DNA of 64,000 nt from Epiperipatus broadwayi (taxonomy: Eukaryota > Onychophora > Udeonychophora > Euonychophora > Peripatidae): assembly GCA_028023455.1 (NCBI GenBank), contig JAQFVV010000014.1, positions 3,103,336-3,167,335 of the forward strand, read 5' to 3'. A program made the translations under genes and the position numbers. Below the pieces are notes generated by a model. That model ran no database searches. It was not told where the DNA came from and saw only the letters and a program-made list of their open reading frames with translations. Position 1 is the stretch's first letter, and each line of letters opens with the position of its first letter. Below are positions 35,011 through 46,489 of this stretch, piece by piece.

Positions 35011-37580
35011 TGAAACAGACAGATCGAAGAATCGATCTTAGTTTCATGGTTGTCATTTAAGAACGGTAATTCTAAACCACTATTTACCCGCAATGAGACT
35101 TTTTCTATTCCCAGCCACATAAATTTTAAGTTATTTATTTTGTGTTTGTTTAAAAAGAATTTAATGTAAAGAGTATGTGTATAAATGTCACAAATCATGA
35201 TAAATAACATTCGTGTGTGTGTGGTTTGTGGATTTATATTAGCTCAATTTAAAAGTTTCAATTGCGTGTATATTTTCTTTAAATTTTAATTTTGCAAATT
35301 ATACAAAGTCATTTAAAAATGCTGATCAAAAGTCACATTCCTTTGATCAGTATTTTTAATCAAAATCTTACTTGTACAAATGTATAGGATAATTAGTTTG
35401 TACTTCGATAAATTAAGATAATGAATTTATATTTTTGTATTCATGAATTCCGATGTAATTGTTTTGTCAATTTAGAATCATGTATTAAATTTAAAAATAA
35501 ATGAAAACCGAACGTAGAACTCTTATCAAGAAAGGCAAAGGCTATTGTATAGTCAAACATTAGATATTTCTGGAGGCCAGAAAATCAAAAAAGGCGGAGT
35601 TATGAACAAAAACTAGGCAGAAAGGTCAACCGTAGCCATCTTAAATATAATATAGACACTCTAACTTTTGACTTGGTTGTGCTTGGATCGTCCCAAGCTA
35701 CAGCAGAGTTGTTCCAGAGAAATCACTTCAACTGTTATTAAGAAGTTGCCCGGTAAACTGCAATCATGATGGGCTGAGTCCAAGAAGCTGATTACTGTTC
35801 TGCCAATTTAAATCTTTCATACCGCTGATCTGTAATGTTTTCCGTGCTTCCAGTCTCCCAAATTCCAACATTTAAATTAACCATGCCTTTCTAAGAAATT
35901 CAAAATGCGTGCCTACGTTCTTCATACATATCAGCGCAAGAAGAAAAGCCGGACGAAGAAAGAATGGTAACTGTTGTTACATGAACTTTTTAACTTTCCT
36001 CTCAGTAATAATTTTATATTTAATCTGTTAACCTAATTAATTGCATGTAAATTTCTTGTTTTCCATTTGAAAATGTTACACTAAAACCTGTCAGTAAATC
36101 TTTTCTCTAATATTTCTGTGCTCTAGTCTTTAGGTAATCATTATTAAGATTTGTGCCTACTAATAATCCATTTGTGAATACATTTTACTATTACTTATTT
36201 TACCAACAAAACGATGCCAATAATAATATTTCTTAACTCTAATTAAAGTCAGTAAAGTTTATCTCATAATATTTATTATATTCATTTTAAAAGTAATTTC
36301 CTTTTATCGAACTAAAAATTGTTTCATTTATGTTGAGTTGAGAAATATTCAAATATTTTTGTTGTTTCTTTTACTTCGTTATAATATTTTAATCTATACT
36401 CCAAATCTCAATACTTAAAATAGTCTAAAATTTTATTATAATTTTTTATATATTATTACGGAGTAAGAATAATAAGTGAATATTTTTGCTATTATTACCT
36501 TCCGAACAATCTGGGGAGTTATGGGTTTCAGAGTGAAATTAATTAATTATTACTTTTGCGATCGTTTGATTTCGCCAGTTTTATTTAATAGTTATATCGG
36601 ACTGTTGCGTAGAAAATGTTTCGGAGAGAAAAGGTTTTATATAATTTCGTTTTAAAATCCACTTCCGACCACTCTTCCTCGATGTTACTGTGGCAATGCC
36701 TTTACCTTCACTTAAGTTGGCGTCTCGTTTTACTACCACATGGAGAGAAAGAAATTCTTCTCCAGGTAATCTCTTGGATCACCGGGGTTCGAAACTGAGC
36801 CCGGCTGGTTGTAGTGTCCCGGATCTACTTGGGGGCATTAAGACTTGTCAAAGTACAAGCCGCCCGGTATTCCGTCAATGCACCGCAAGTTATTATTGTA
36901 GTATACCTTAATCCCTGCAACCATCAGTACATCAGTATTATATATTATAGTTTTATATAAAACCGCCTCCAATTATCCGTATACGCAATGGTTTGAATCT
37001 ATTTAAATAAAACAACTTAATGTAAATAGTAGTTAAATATTTTAAATGCTCCAGTTACTCTGATTCTCATATCGACCTATACAACCAGTTAAAATACATA
37101 AATATTGGCATGAGTTTTGTTAAGCAGTCTAAACCGATTATTAATGACTAGCAGCAATTTATTATAAAATACATATGAAAGTTTTACCGTACCTGTAAAT
37201 GATATTATTCAATGCTTTCCATAATTTATTAAAAATTTATCTAACCTAATTTTGTCTCTCTTGCATTATTACTCTCAAAATCTAGCCAATCACCTGCTGT
37301 CTGTATCGACAACTTAAATATATACATTAAATTATTAGCCGTACCAATATCCCGACTATAAGATATCTATGAAATAGCTGATTGTAGGTAATTTAGTCTG
37401 TGTTTGTTCGATGAGCTAGTAAAGGGAAAACCCCGTACCATTGTAATATTGTCATCGGTGGGTCATGCCAGGGTTTTGGGTTTGAATTTAGTTTGCATTT
37501 TGGAATTTATTCCTAGATGTGGACTGGGTTTGAATTTGGATTACTGTGTGTGATTAAGCATGGTGATTTTTACCGGTACA
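35011..37580 (+). repeat. LTR-B 5' LTR
   Basis: 2570 bp, starts TGAAACAGACAGATCGAAG and ends TTTTTACCGGTACA. A hairpin at 35315-35357 pairs AAAATGCTGATCAAA with TTTGATCAGTATTTT. A GC-richer block at about 36600-36920 holds short open frames that repeat in the other LTR and are not recognised. Confidence 0.92.
35905..35970 (+). CDS. LTR-B short basic ORF (21 aa), 5' copy
   Basis: A 21-residue frame starts MRAYVLHTY and continues with a very basic tail rich in Lys and Arg, ending in EW before TAA. The stop codon overlaps a GGTAAC splice-donor-like site. The 3' LTR copy (44792-44857) differs by one silent change (CGT/CGC) and one Gln-to-His change. Whether it is translated is unknown; it could equally be leader sequence around a splice site. 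No homology is recognised. Confidence 0.25.
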   Translation: MRAYVLHTYQRKKKSRTKKEW

Positions 37581-37593
37581 GTGTTCAAAATTT

Positions 37594-37611
37594 TGGCGCC
37601 CAACGTGGGGC
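37594..37611 (+). promoter_or_regulatory. LTR-B primer-binding site (tRNA-Lys)
   Basis: TGGCGCCCAACGTGGGGC is the perfect complement of an insect-type tRNA-Lys(CTT) 3' end with CCA. It lies 13 bases inside the LTR, a longer gap than in LTR-C (one base). Confidence 0.9.
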
Positions 37612-40600
37612 CCGAATGAAGAAATCTCCCACACCCTGCAGAGTGAACAAGAGTAAATATTAAATTATAGAAATATTCGATTTTTTTTCATACCGTTGAG
37701 ATATATATACTTTGCGTTATTAAAATGCGCAGTTTTAAAACGATGTTTTGAGTAAGTCAAATATACTAATTTTTTTTTCACCCTGGCTTGCAAGTAGTTT
37801 CAGTTGAATAGATTGCCTTCTAATATTGTTAAGATAATATAGTGAGATTTTTTTTTTGAAAAAAAGTGTGAAAGCGATTTTGAAGTTTTGTTTTAATGAC
37901 AAAAATATTGAGAATAGTTTCAAAGCAAGTGAAAACCTGTATCGATTTTGTGCGTTTATTTAATTCAAAATAAACGAATGTTATTTCATAAATCTTTTTG
38001 CAAGTCAATTTTGTTTTGTTGTTTGAAAATTTTTTAAAAAAAAAATAAAGCAAAGAAAGTAGGATTACTTTTAATGTCGTACAAATAAACGCGTGTATGT
38101 GTGTATATATATGGTGTAATATAGAAGTCTTATCAAAGCCAGTGCATAATATAAATATCAGTTGAATAAAGTTTGGCCGGAATATGTGCTATCCGATATT
38201 AAGTAGAGTAACCGTTTAGGTTAAGTTTTTTGTATAAAACCAATCAGCCAAATACTGTCGTCAAAGTGTTAAAGGTATATACACGTACGTTATAGAAACT
38301 TGAAATTGTATGATAACCCCGCAGAAGTAGCGTTAATATTAAACATTCTACATAAAACATTATGTTCTTGAATCAAATGATTTTATTAAGTCACGTAAAA
38401 AGTATATATTTGGGGATCAGTGGATTAAATTATCTATTGGTCACATGTTGCTGGCTGGCGCCTTTCAAGTAAATTTGTCAGCAAATATGTTTGTCCATAC
38501 AGCAGTGGTGAGTTTTGTTTGGTCTATAAAAGAGAGAAATGGTGATATATATTGTAACCATATATTTTAGTAGAAAATATATGAATTGATGTAATTTATA
38601 TAAAAATTTCTCTTTCTTCTCTTGGTGATTTGGTTGGTTTGATTCGCACTTGAACAGATTACTTTCTGATATTATTTTAATAATTTTCAATTTGCTTCAT
38701 TCCATATGCTAACTCATATCAGAATGTTTAACTTTTTAAAATTTTACAACATATTAAAATTTGATAAAATATTATTAAATAATATTTTGTTTTTATTTAT
38801 TTAAAGTAATCTTAAATTATTATTTCTATTGAATTAAAATAAAACTATTTGTTCAATTAAAATAAATTATTAAATAAATACAATAATTACGTAGGCGTCT
38901 CAATGTAATAAAAGAAAAGAGCGCGAATTTCTAGGAGAATATCGTCTGTTAGTTTGTATTTTGGTGGGAAGAAGAACAGAAATGGTAAAGGCAAATAGTG
39001 TAAATTTGCTGAGCTTATTTTGAAACCATTAATAAGTGAATAAATTACCACAAAATTTGTTATAAACATAAAATAACTTAGTGGTATCTAATTAAGATGG
39101 ATCACTAAATTTAAAGATCTTTTCAAGTCGGTCGGCCAACTGAATCAAATCACCGTAGCGTTTTCCAATATCGCATTTTTGAAATGTCGGAGCTTCCCAG
39201 TTTAAGTTTGAAAGAATTAAATACAAGAATTTGGTATGTTTTGAAATATTTATTATTCTACAATTTGGAAAATTTTAATCAGTGTTTTAATTACAGAAGT
39301 TTTATTAAAATGAAAATTTGTTTTTTAAAAAGAAAAAAGTTTAAGTTAAAATAAAGTAAAGCGTTAAATCTGTCAAAATCTTTTAATATTTCCGTTTTTT
39401 AATTCTGATAAAATATAATATTGATTGATATTTAACTTTACAATGCCATTAATATTTGCTAATTAATTTGTTTAACACTTGGATCATAAACATTTTTCAA
39501 ATAATTAATCAAAGTTTTTTATAATTGTATCATCTATTTAAAATGAATAAATAAATTGCTGTAATTGATTATTCCTGGATTAACGCAATGGATAAATAAA
39601 TACTTGCATGGATAGGATAAACTTGGAACACTTTTGATAGAGAGATGTAGGGATTAATAACTTTATGAAAAACATTTTCATTTAAATTCTGTGTATCCTG
39701 TTTTAAAATTGTTTCATGTTTGGAGAGCCACGCAAATCGTTAATCTAATATTGCTTTAATAACTAATCAAATGGATATAATTGCATGTATGGAATTTAAC
39801 TACAGTTATAGCTATTACCTCATATAATTATTATTCTACACATTGTACATGGATTCCACGGATCACATTAGGAATTATAAAATGCTATACAATCCAATTT
39901 GTGATACACATCTGCTAAAATTCATGTATTTGAACTATAAAATGCTTTACATTTAGTTTTATCACACACACACCGTTAAATGTTATATGTTAATGAATAG
40001 CATACATTTATTTAATTTTATCGTTATATGAACTCGCATATGAAGTTCATAAGTTATATTTGTTAGATTTAAATTAATAAAGGTTGAATAAAATATTTAT
40101 TCAAAAGAATAGCGCTTGCGGAGAAAGCTTAAACAGTATTTAATGAATTCATGAGATATACCAATCTTTATGAGATATTTTGTGAGTCTTTCCAGATTTA
40201 TATTCCCATGCCAATATTATTTACATTATATTATACATGTTTATTTCAAGCAAGATAAGTAGTACATTAGTTGTCCTGATTATTGTGACATATTGTTAAG
40301 CAAGAACCCACATGTGCTAAAGTGTCAGTGTATTCTGAATAGTCAGAAGAATTGAGGAGGATGATTTTGCACTTTAATGTGAAGTAAATTACAATGTTGT
40401 TTTAGTATGTTAAAGGCTTTAATCTGTGCTGGTGGTTAATCCGCAGATTATTTTAATTGCCATTTTGTATTTTACACACATTCCTGCGCTGGTGGTTAAT
40501 CCGTGGAATTGTGTGATTATACGTATGATTTTATGATAGTGTTTAAATACGCAAAACGTTAGTATTATTTAATTCCTACGTGTAGATGAATACATCCACA

Positions 40601-42529
40601 GGAATATGTTTGCTTCACAGATATAAGTTGGGCAAAGTATTTTAGTTAATCTGCCAAATCATCTTCTTCATTTGTAAGCATAATTTATCGGTTAGATTGA
40701 TAAATGGCAACAGGACATTCTATTCAAGTACTTCATGATGATTAACTGTTGGTTAATTATTATCTACCGGAGTGTAAGTTTACATTCTCATTTTAATTAA
40801 TGATTACATTATAGCTAAAACATACAAACATCATATTATTTATTATATGATTATAAGTTTACAGTAGGAAGTTATTGAATCTGGAAATGATGTTCAATAT
40901 TTCATAAGTTAATGCTGAATTTAATAATTGTCTCAATATTCATTATATTAGATTGAAATAAGGTATGATTAGGTTTTTAAAACTATACCTGTGAGATGTA
41001 TTGAAGAAAGTCTATTGAACCATCATTTAATTATTTTATTTGTTTATTTATGTTTTTTATTTAAAATATTGAAATTAACTATTTATTGTTCATAAAGTTT
41101 GTAAATAAAAGTTGATTTATAATTAAACTTACTGTGCCATTGCTATGTGTCATTCATAACATCAGAAATCATAAACTTTGGATAGAGCATACATTATAGA
41201 GCATACATTGAATTACATATTATTGTCTACATGATATAAGAATTTATTAATATTTTGAGAAAACATTAAGATGCTTTTCGTCTTTGGTAGTATATGATTG
41301 GTAAGGTACAATAAAATCCCATTTACTTTTTCCATCATTGTGGTTTTGCGTAGTTGATTCTAGTATAAAATACAAATTAATTATTCAACTTGTGAACAGA
41401 TTTACTCAATAATGATATGATTAAATATATTTACTTAACATTTTTAAATTTTCATTCGTCAATACAATAAGAGTCTCAATGATATATTAAATTATAAAAG
41501 AACCCAATTATTCATGTTTATTAATTGCAAAGCTTTACCTGGACTAGCATCTGTCTTAGAAATCATATAGATGATTTAAAATTTCATAATTTTATGTGGT
41601 TCCACAAATTACGCTATCTTGTACATGATCGGCCATAGGGTCGCATACCATAAAAATCGCAAATTGAGGTTTAAGGGTGATAAAATTGCACTTATAATTT
41701 GTTTAATATGTTTTATAATAATACTATGATAGGTCTTCGCGGTATACCCTGGCTGCGATCAAATAAATTATAAAAAGTTAGGTTAATTCATTAATTTTGT
41801 CTGTAGTAAATTACCCCAGATGTTGATTGTGGTTTTTTGTGCATAAAATAAATAGTATGATATGCTTTTGGATACAGCTCTTAATAGCTGATAATGTGCA
41901 ATGAGAGTTGATCAGTGACCAAGGTTGTAATTCCTAGTGCACTTACGTTACGTAGTTGAGATTACACAATTTACGGTTACAATTTATAGTGCCGCAACAA
42001 GTACGGCGTGATGATGGGTAGTTGGAGGGGTGATGGAAGGTTGGTTACCACCTTTGCGAGCCATCAGGGTGGACGGCTCCGGGGATTTTGGTTACAATAT
42101 ATAGAGAGAGAGTTACTGACAGTATTATAAGAATATTATTGTGTTATATACTAATTGTTAATATGTTGTTTTATAGGACTGAGGAGAATAGTTCGAACTG
42201 GGTGAAATAAAGTTTTTTCTCTCCCTTTATTAATAATTTAGATACACGTTATCATATCATATATATACATGTAATAAAAAAAAAGTGAAAAGGGGTTTTA
42301 TATAACAGAAATCAAATGGAACGTAGGCGAAAAAAAGAAAGGAAGGAAGACACACAAACTGGATGAGAAAGGCGGGAACAGTATCAGCAGCGGGGAAGGA
42401 TTTGGCATATAGGATCAGGGATCAGTATCTTTTATGAATATATACATAAATAAAAATATTTCGCAAATAACTAATTCACCTGCTAAAAAAAAAAAACACA
42501 CATATAATTAATAAAAAAAAAAATACCAA
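37612..42529 (+). other. LTR-B 4.9-kb leader without ORFs
   Basis: Between the primer-binding site and gag there is no ORF of note on the element strand. A motif GCTGGTGGTTAATCCG occurs at about 40429 and 40487. A GC-richer block at 41980-42090 precedes gag by 450 bases. For an LTR element such a leader is exceptionally long. It could be replaced host or pol-derived DNA, or a structured packaging region; neither can be shown here. Confidence 0.7.
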
Positions 42530-43648
42530 ATGGCAGAAATAGAAGGGTTCAGTAAATCATCTGAAAATGGTGCAGAAACATCAGACACATCCAGTGATCA
42601 TGAGATTGTTTTTAAAAAATATCCTGATAAAAGAAAAAGTTGTAGACGATTAGAGAAGAATGCCAAGCAGAGGGAGCACGATGATGATGGGAAGTTTTAC
42701 GCGATTCTCAAGGAGATGAGAGAGGATAGAAAACTTATGATGGCTATGATGGAGCGGATGTTGAGAATTGAAGAAGGACGTATGGGGATTGATGGTAAAC
42801 CAGATCGGGAAGAAAAATCCAATAGCAATACAAAGAAGGAAGAAAATGACCAAACCATACCGAAGGAGTTGGAAATTCAGAGCGAGGAAGTCAGTGAAGA
42901 GAAAACAAGCCAGAAGATAGAAGTTAGTAATGATGAGTTGGAGATGCAAACTGAGAGGCAGGGTCAAATTGAAAAACCAATAATGGCAAGGGAAACTGCT
43001 ATCAAAGGAAAAGAAATAAAAGTAGAACAGACAATAAATCCCCAAATAAGGAGTAATATACCATACTTTGGGTCATCCATTCATATTCAAATATTTAAAG
43101 GCGACCCCGGAGAAAATCCAGATGTACATTTGGATAGTGTCAAGGAATTTTTATGCTTACACCAAATGACCGAGAAGGAGAAAATAACAGTAGCCAGCCA
43201 TTATCTAAAGGAATCCGCGAAGGCTTGGTGGAAATTATTGAAAAACCCACCGCTTACAATTCAAGGTTATGAAAATGCCCTTTTAAAAAGGTATTGGAGT
43301 GAAGAGAAGCAGGAGGGACTTTTACACAAGCTCTCCAGTCAAAAATATAATGAGAACAACAGACAGGGTTATGCAGCATTCTTCATTCACCAAGTGACAA
43401 TACTTAAATCTCTTACTGCTTTTAAGTACACTGATCAGCACATTACCCGGATTATTGTGCATAATTTACCACCATGGGTACAAAGAATGATGCTGGGAAG
43501 CTGCCCCATGTCATTTGAAAAAACTATTGAGCTTTTAAACCAGATTGATTATGGGGATTTGTCTCCAACAAAAAGGGAATGGGAGCAGAGTCATTACAAC
43601 GCGAGACAATTAAAGCCTTATATACCTCCTGACCCAGGGAGAACATAA
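42530..43648 (+). CDS. gag: LTR-B Gag-like protein, intact
   Basis: A 372-residue open frame starting in AAATACCAAATGGCA. Residues 1-170 are highly charged, Glu/Lys/Ser-rich and partly coiled coil (EMREDRKLMMAMMERMLRIE). The gag domain follows from about residue 180: IFKGDPGENPDVHLDSV, SAKAWWKLLKNP, LLKRYWSEEKQEGLLHKLSS, VTILKSLTAFKYTDQHITRI and a PPWVQRMMLGSCPMSFEKT stretch. The same order and spacing occur in LTR-A Gag, so the two are related but well diverged. There is no zinc knuckle and no protease; the frame ends in TAA 250 bases before the 3' LTR. An intact frame in an element with near-identical LTRs suggests a recently functional gene. In particle assembly it would act in the cytoplasm, with pol from another element. 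Confidence 0.85.
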   Translation: MAEIEGFSKSSENGAETSDTSSDHEIVFKKYPDKRKSCRRLEKNAKQREHDDDGKFYAILKEMREDRKLMMAMMERMLRIEEGRMGIDGKPDREEKSNSNTKKEENDQTIPKELEIQSEEVSEEKTSQKIEVSNDELEMQTERQGQIEKPIMARETAIKGKEIKVEQTINPQIRSNIPYFGSSIHIQIFKGDPGENPDVHLDSVKEFLCLHQMTEKEKITVASHYLKESAKAWWKLLKNPPLTIQGYENALLKRYWSEEKQEGLLHKLSSQKYNENNRQGYAAFFIHQVTILKSLTAFKYTDQHITRIIVHNLPPWVQRMMLGSCPMSFEKTIELLNQIDYGDLSPTKREWEQSHYNARQLKPYIPPDPGRT

Positions 43649-43884
43649 AAAAAACAAACAGTAATTTTGGGATAACCCGGTAAATGACCACTATGTTATA
43701 AATGTTTCAGATGATGAGTAAAGACCAATGGACATTAATATACAAATGATTGATAAAATGTATCATTCCACACCCATGTTTAGGTTCAAACTCTCACCCA
43801 GACTGTTCTCCAAAGTCGATCAACTTTGTAATGAAATGTAAGTCAGTAAAATATGTATAAACATTTTTTTTGTTATTTTTTTTT

Positions 43885-43897
43885 AAGTAGGAAGAAA
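43885..43897 (+). promoter_or_regulatory. LTR-B polypurine tract
   Basis: AAGTAGGAAGAAA lies directly before the 3' LTR and is purine except for one T. Confidence 0.75.
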
Positions 43898-46474
43898 TGA
43901 AACAGACAGATCGAAGAATCGATCTTAGTTTCATGGTTGTCATTTAAGAACGGTAATTCTAAACCACTATTTACCCGCAATGAGACTTTTTCTATTCCCA
44001 GCCACATAAATTTTAAGTTATTTATTTTGTGTTTGTTTAAAAAGAATTTAATGTAAAGAGTATGTGTATAAATGTCACAAATCATGATAAATAACATTCG
44101 TGTGTGTGTGGTTTGTGGATTTATATTAGCTCAATTTAAAAGTTTCAATTGCGTGTATATTTTCTTTAAATTTTAATTTTGCAAATTATACAAAGTCATT
44201 TAAAAATGCTGATCAAAAGTCACATTCCTTTGATCAGTATTTTTAATCAAAATCTTACTTGTACAAATGTATAGGATAATTAGTTTGTACTTCGATAAAT
44301 TAAGATAATGAATTTATATTTTTGTATTCACGAATTCCGATGTAATTGTTTTGTCAATTTAGAATCATGTATTAAATTTAAAAATAAATGAAAACCGAAC
44401 GTAGAACTCTTATCAAGAAAGGCAAAGGCTATTGTATAGTCAAACATTAGATATTGCTGGAGGCCAGAAAATCAAAGGAGGCGGAGTTATGAACAAAAAC
44501 TAGGCAGAAAGGTCAACCATAGCCATCTTAAATATAATATAGACACTCTAACTTTTGACTTGGTTGTGCTTGGATCGTCCCAAGCTACAGCAGAGTTGTT
44601 CCAGAGAAATCACTTCAACTGTTATTAAGAAGTTGCCCGGTAAACTGCAATCATGATGGGCTGAGTCCAAGAAGCTGATTCCTGTTCTGCCAATTTAAAT
44701 CTTTCATACCGCTGATCTGTAATGTTTTCCGTGCTTCCAGTCTTCCAAATTCCAACATTTAAATTAACCATGCCTTTCTAAGAAATTCAAAATGCGCGCC
44801 TACGTTCTTCATACATATCACCGCAAGAAGAAAAGCCGGACGAAGAAAGAATGGTAACTGTTGTTACATGAACTTTTTAACTTTCCTCTCAGTAATAATT
44901 TTATATTTAATCTGTTAACCTAATTAATTGCATGTAAATTTCTTGTTTTCCATTTGAAAATGTTACACTAAAACCTGTCAGTAAATCTTTTCTCTAATAT
45001 TTCTGTGCTCTAGTCTTTAGATAATCATTATTAAGATTTGTGCCTACTAATAATCTATTTGTGAATATATTTATATTTTACTATTACTTATTTTACCAAC
45101 AAAACGATGCCAATAACAATATTTCTTAACTCTAATTAAAGTCAGTAAAGTTTATCTCATAATATTTATTATATTCATTTTAAAAGTAATTTCCTTTTAT
45201 CGAACTAAAAATTGTTTCATTTATGTTGAGTTGAGAAATATTCAAATATTTTTGTTGTTTCTTTTACTTCGTTATAATATTTTAATCTATACTCCAAATC
45301 TCAATACTTAAAATAGTCTAAAATTTTATTATAATTTTTTATATATTATTACGGAGTAAGAATAATAAGTGAATATTTTTGCTATTATTACCTTCCGAAC
45401 AATCTGGGGGAGTTATGGGTTTCAGAGTGAAATTAATTAATTATTACTTTTGCGATCGTTTGATTTCGCCAGTTTTATTGAATAGTTATATCGGACTGTT
45501 GCGTAGAAAATGTTTCGGAGAGAAAAGGTTTTATATAATTTCGTTTTAAAATCCACTTCCAACCACTCTTCCTCGATGTTACTGTGGCAATGCCTTTACC
45601 TTCGCTTAAGTTGGCGTCTCGTTTTACTACCACATGGAGAGAAAGAAATTCTTCTCCAGGTAATCTCTTGGATCACCGGGGTTCGAAAATGAGCCCGGCT
45701 GGTTGTAGTGTCCCGGATCTACTTGGGGGCATTAAGACTTGTCAAAGTACAAGCCGCCCAGTATTCCGTCAATGCACCGCAAGTTATTATTGTAGTATAC
45801 CTTAATCCCTGCAACCATCAGTACATCAGTATTATATATTATAGTTTTATATAAAACCGCCTCCAATTATCCGTATACGCAATGGTTTGAATCTATTTAA
45901 ATAAAACAACTTAATGTAAATAGTAGTTAAATATTTTAAATGCTCCAGTTACTCTGATTCTCATATCGACCTATACAACCAGTTAAAACACATAAATATT
46001 GGCATGAGTTTTGTTAAGCAGTCTAAACCGATTATTAATGACTAGCAGCAATTTATTATAAAATACATATGAAAGTTTTACCGTACCTGTAAATGATATT
46101 ATTCAATGCTTTCCATAATTTATTAAAAATTTATCTAACCTAATTTTGTCTCTCTTGCATTATTACTCTCGAAATCTAGCCAATCACCTGCTGTCTATAT
46201 CGACAACTTAAATATATACATTAAATTATTAGCCGTACCAATATCCTGACTATAAGATATCTATGAAATAGCTGATTGTAGGTAATTTAGTCTGTGTTTG
46301 TTCGATGAGCTAGTAAAGGGAAAACCCCGTACCGTTGTAATATTGTCATCGGTGGGTCATGCCAGGATTTTGGGTTCGAATTTAGTTTGCATTTTGGAAT
46401 TTATTCCTAAACGTGGACTGGGTTTGAATTCAGATTACTGTGTGTGATTAAGCATGGTGATTTTTACCGGTACA
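43898..46474 (+). repeat. LTR-B 3' LTR
   Basis: 2577 bp, same ends as the 5' LTR. Differences are scattered substitutions plus a few small indels (for example an extra ATATTT near 45070). Confidence 0.92.
44792..44857 (+). CDS. LTR-B short basic ORF (21 aa), 3' copy
   Basis: Same frame, length and stop as 35905-35970, with His for Gln at residue 10. See that entry for doubts about coding. Confidence 0.2.
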   Translation: MRAYVLHTYHRKKKSRTKKEW

Positions 46475-46489
46475 ATATATATATATATA
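46475..46489. repeat. (AT)n tract at the right edge of the LTR array
   Basis: Alternating AT directly after LTR-B, the right remnant of the microsatellite that hosts the array. Confidence 0.9.

Larger units (their letters stand above)
35011..46474 (+). mobile_element. LTR-B: large gag-only LTR retrotransposon
   Basis: 11.46 kb with 2.57-kb LTRs that differ only at scattered positions by eye, a perfect tRNA-Lys primer-binding site, an ORF-free leader of 4.9 kb, one gag ORF near the 3' end and a purine tract before the 3' LTR. No pol domain is visible. AT repeats flank both sides (ATATAT before 35011 and after 46474). The high LTR similarity suggests a recent insertion. Confidence 0.9.

Noticed and set aside
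36616-36911. Two overlapping 60-73-aa frames, repeated at 45510-45805
   Set aside because: They lie inside both LTRs of LTR-B; one is altered at its last residues between copies and no motif is recognised.
42650-43045. 131-aa minus-strand frame
   Set aside because: Antisense to the charged N-terminal region of LTR-B Gag; its hydrophobic composition is an artefact of Glu/Lys codons read backwards.
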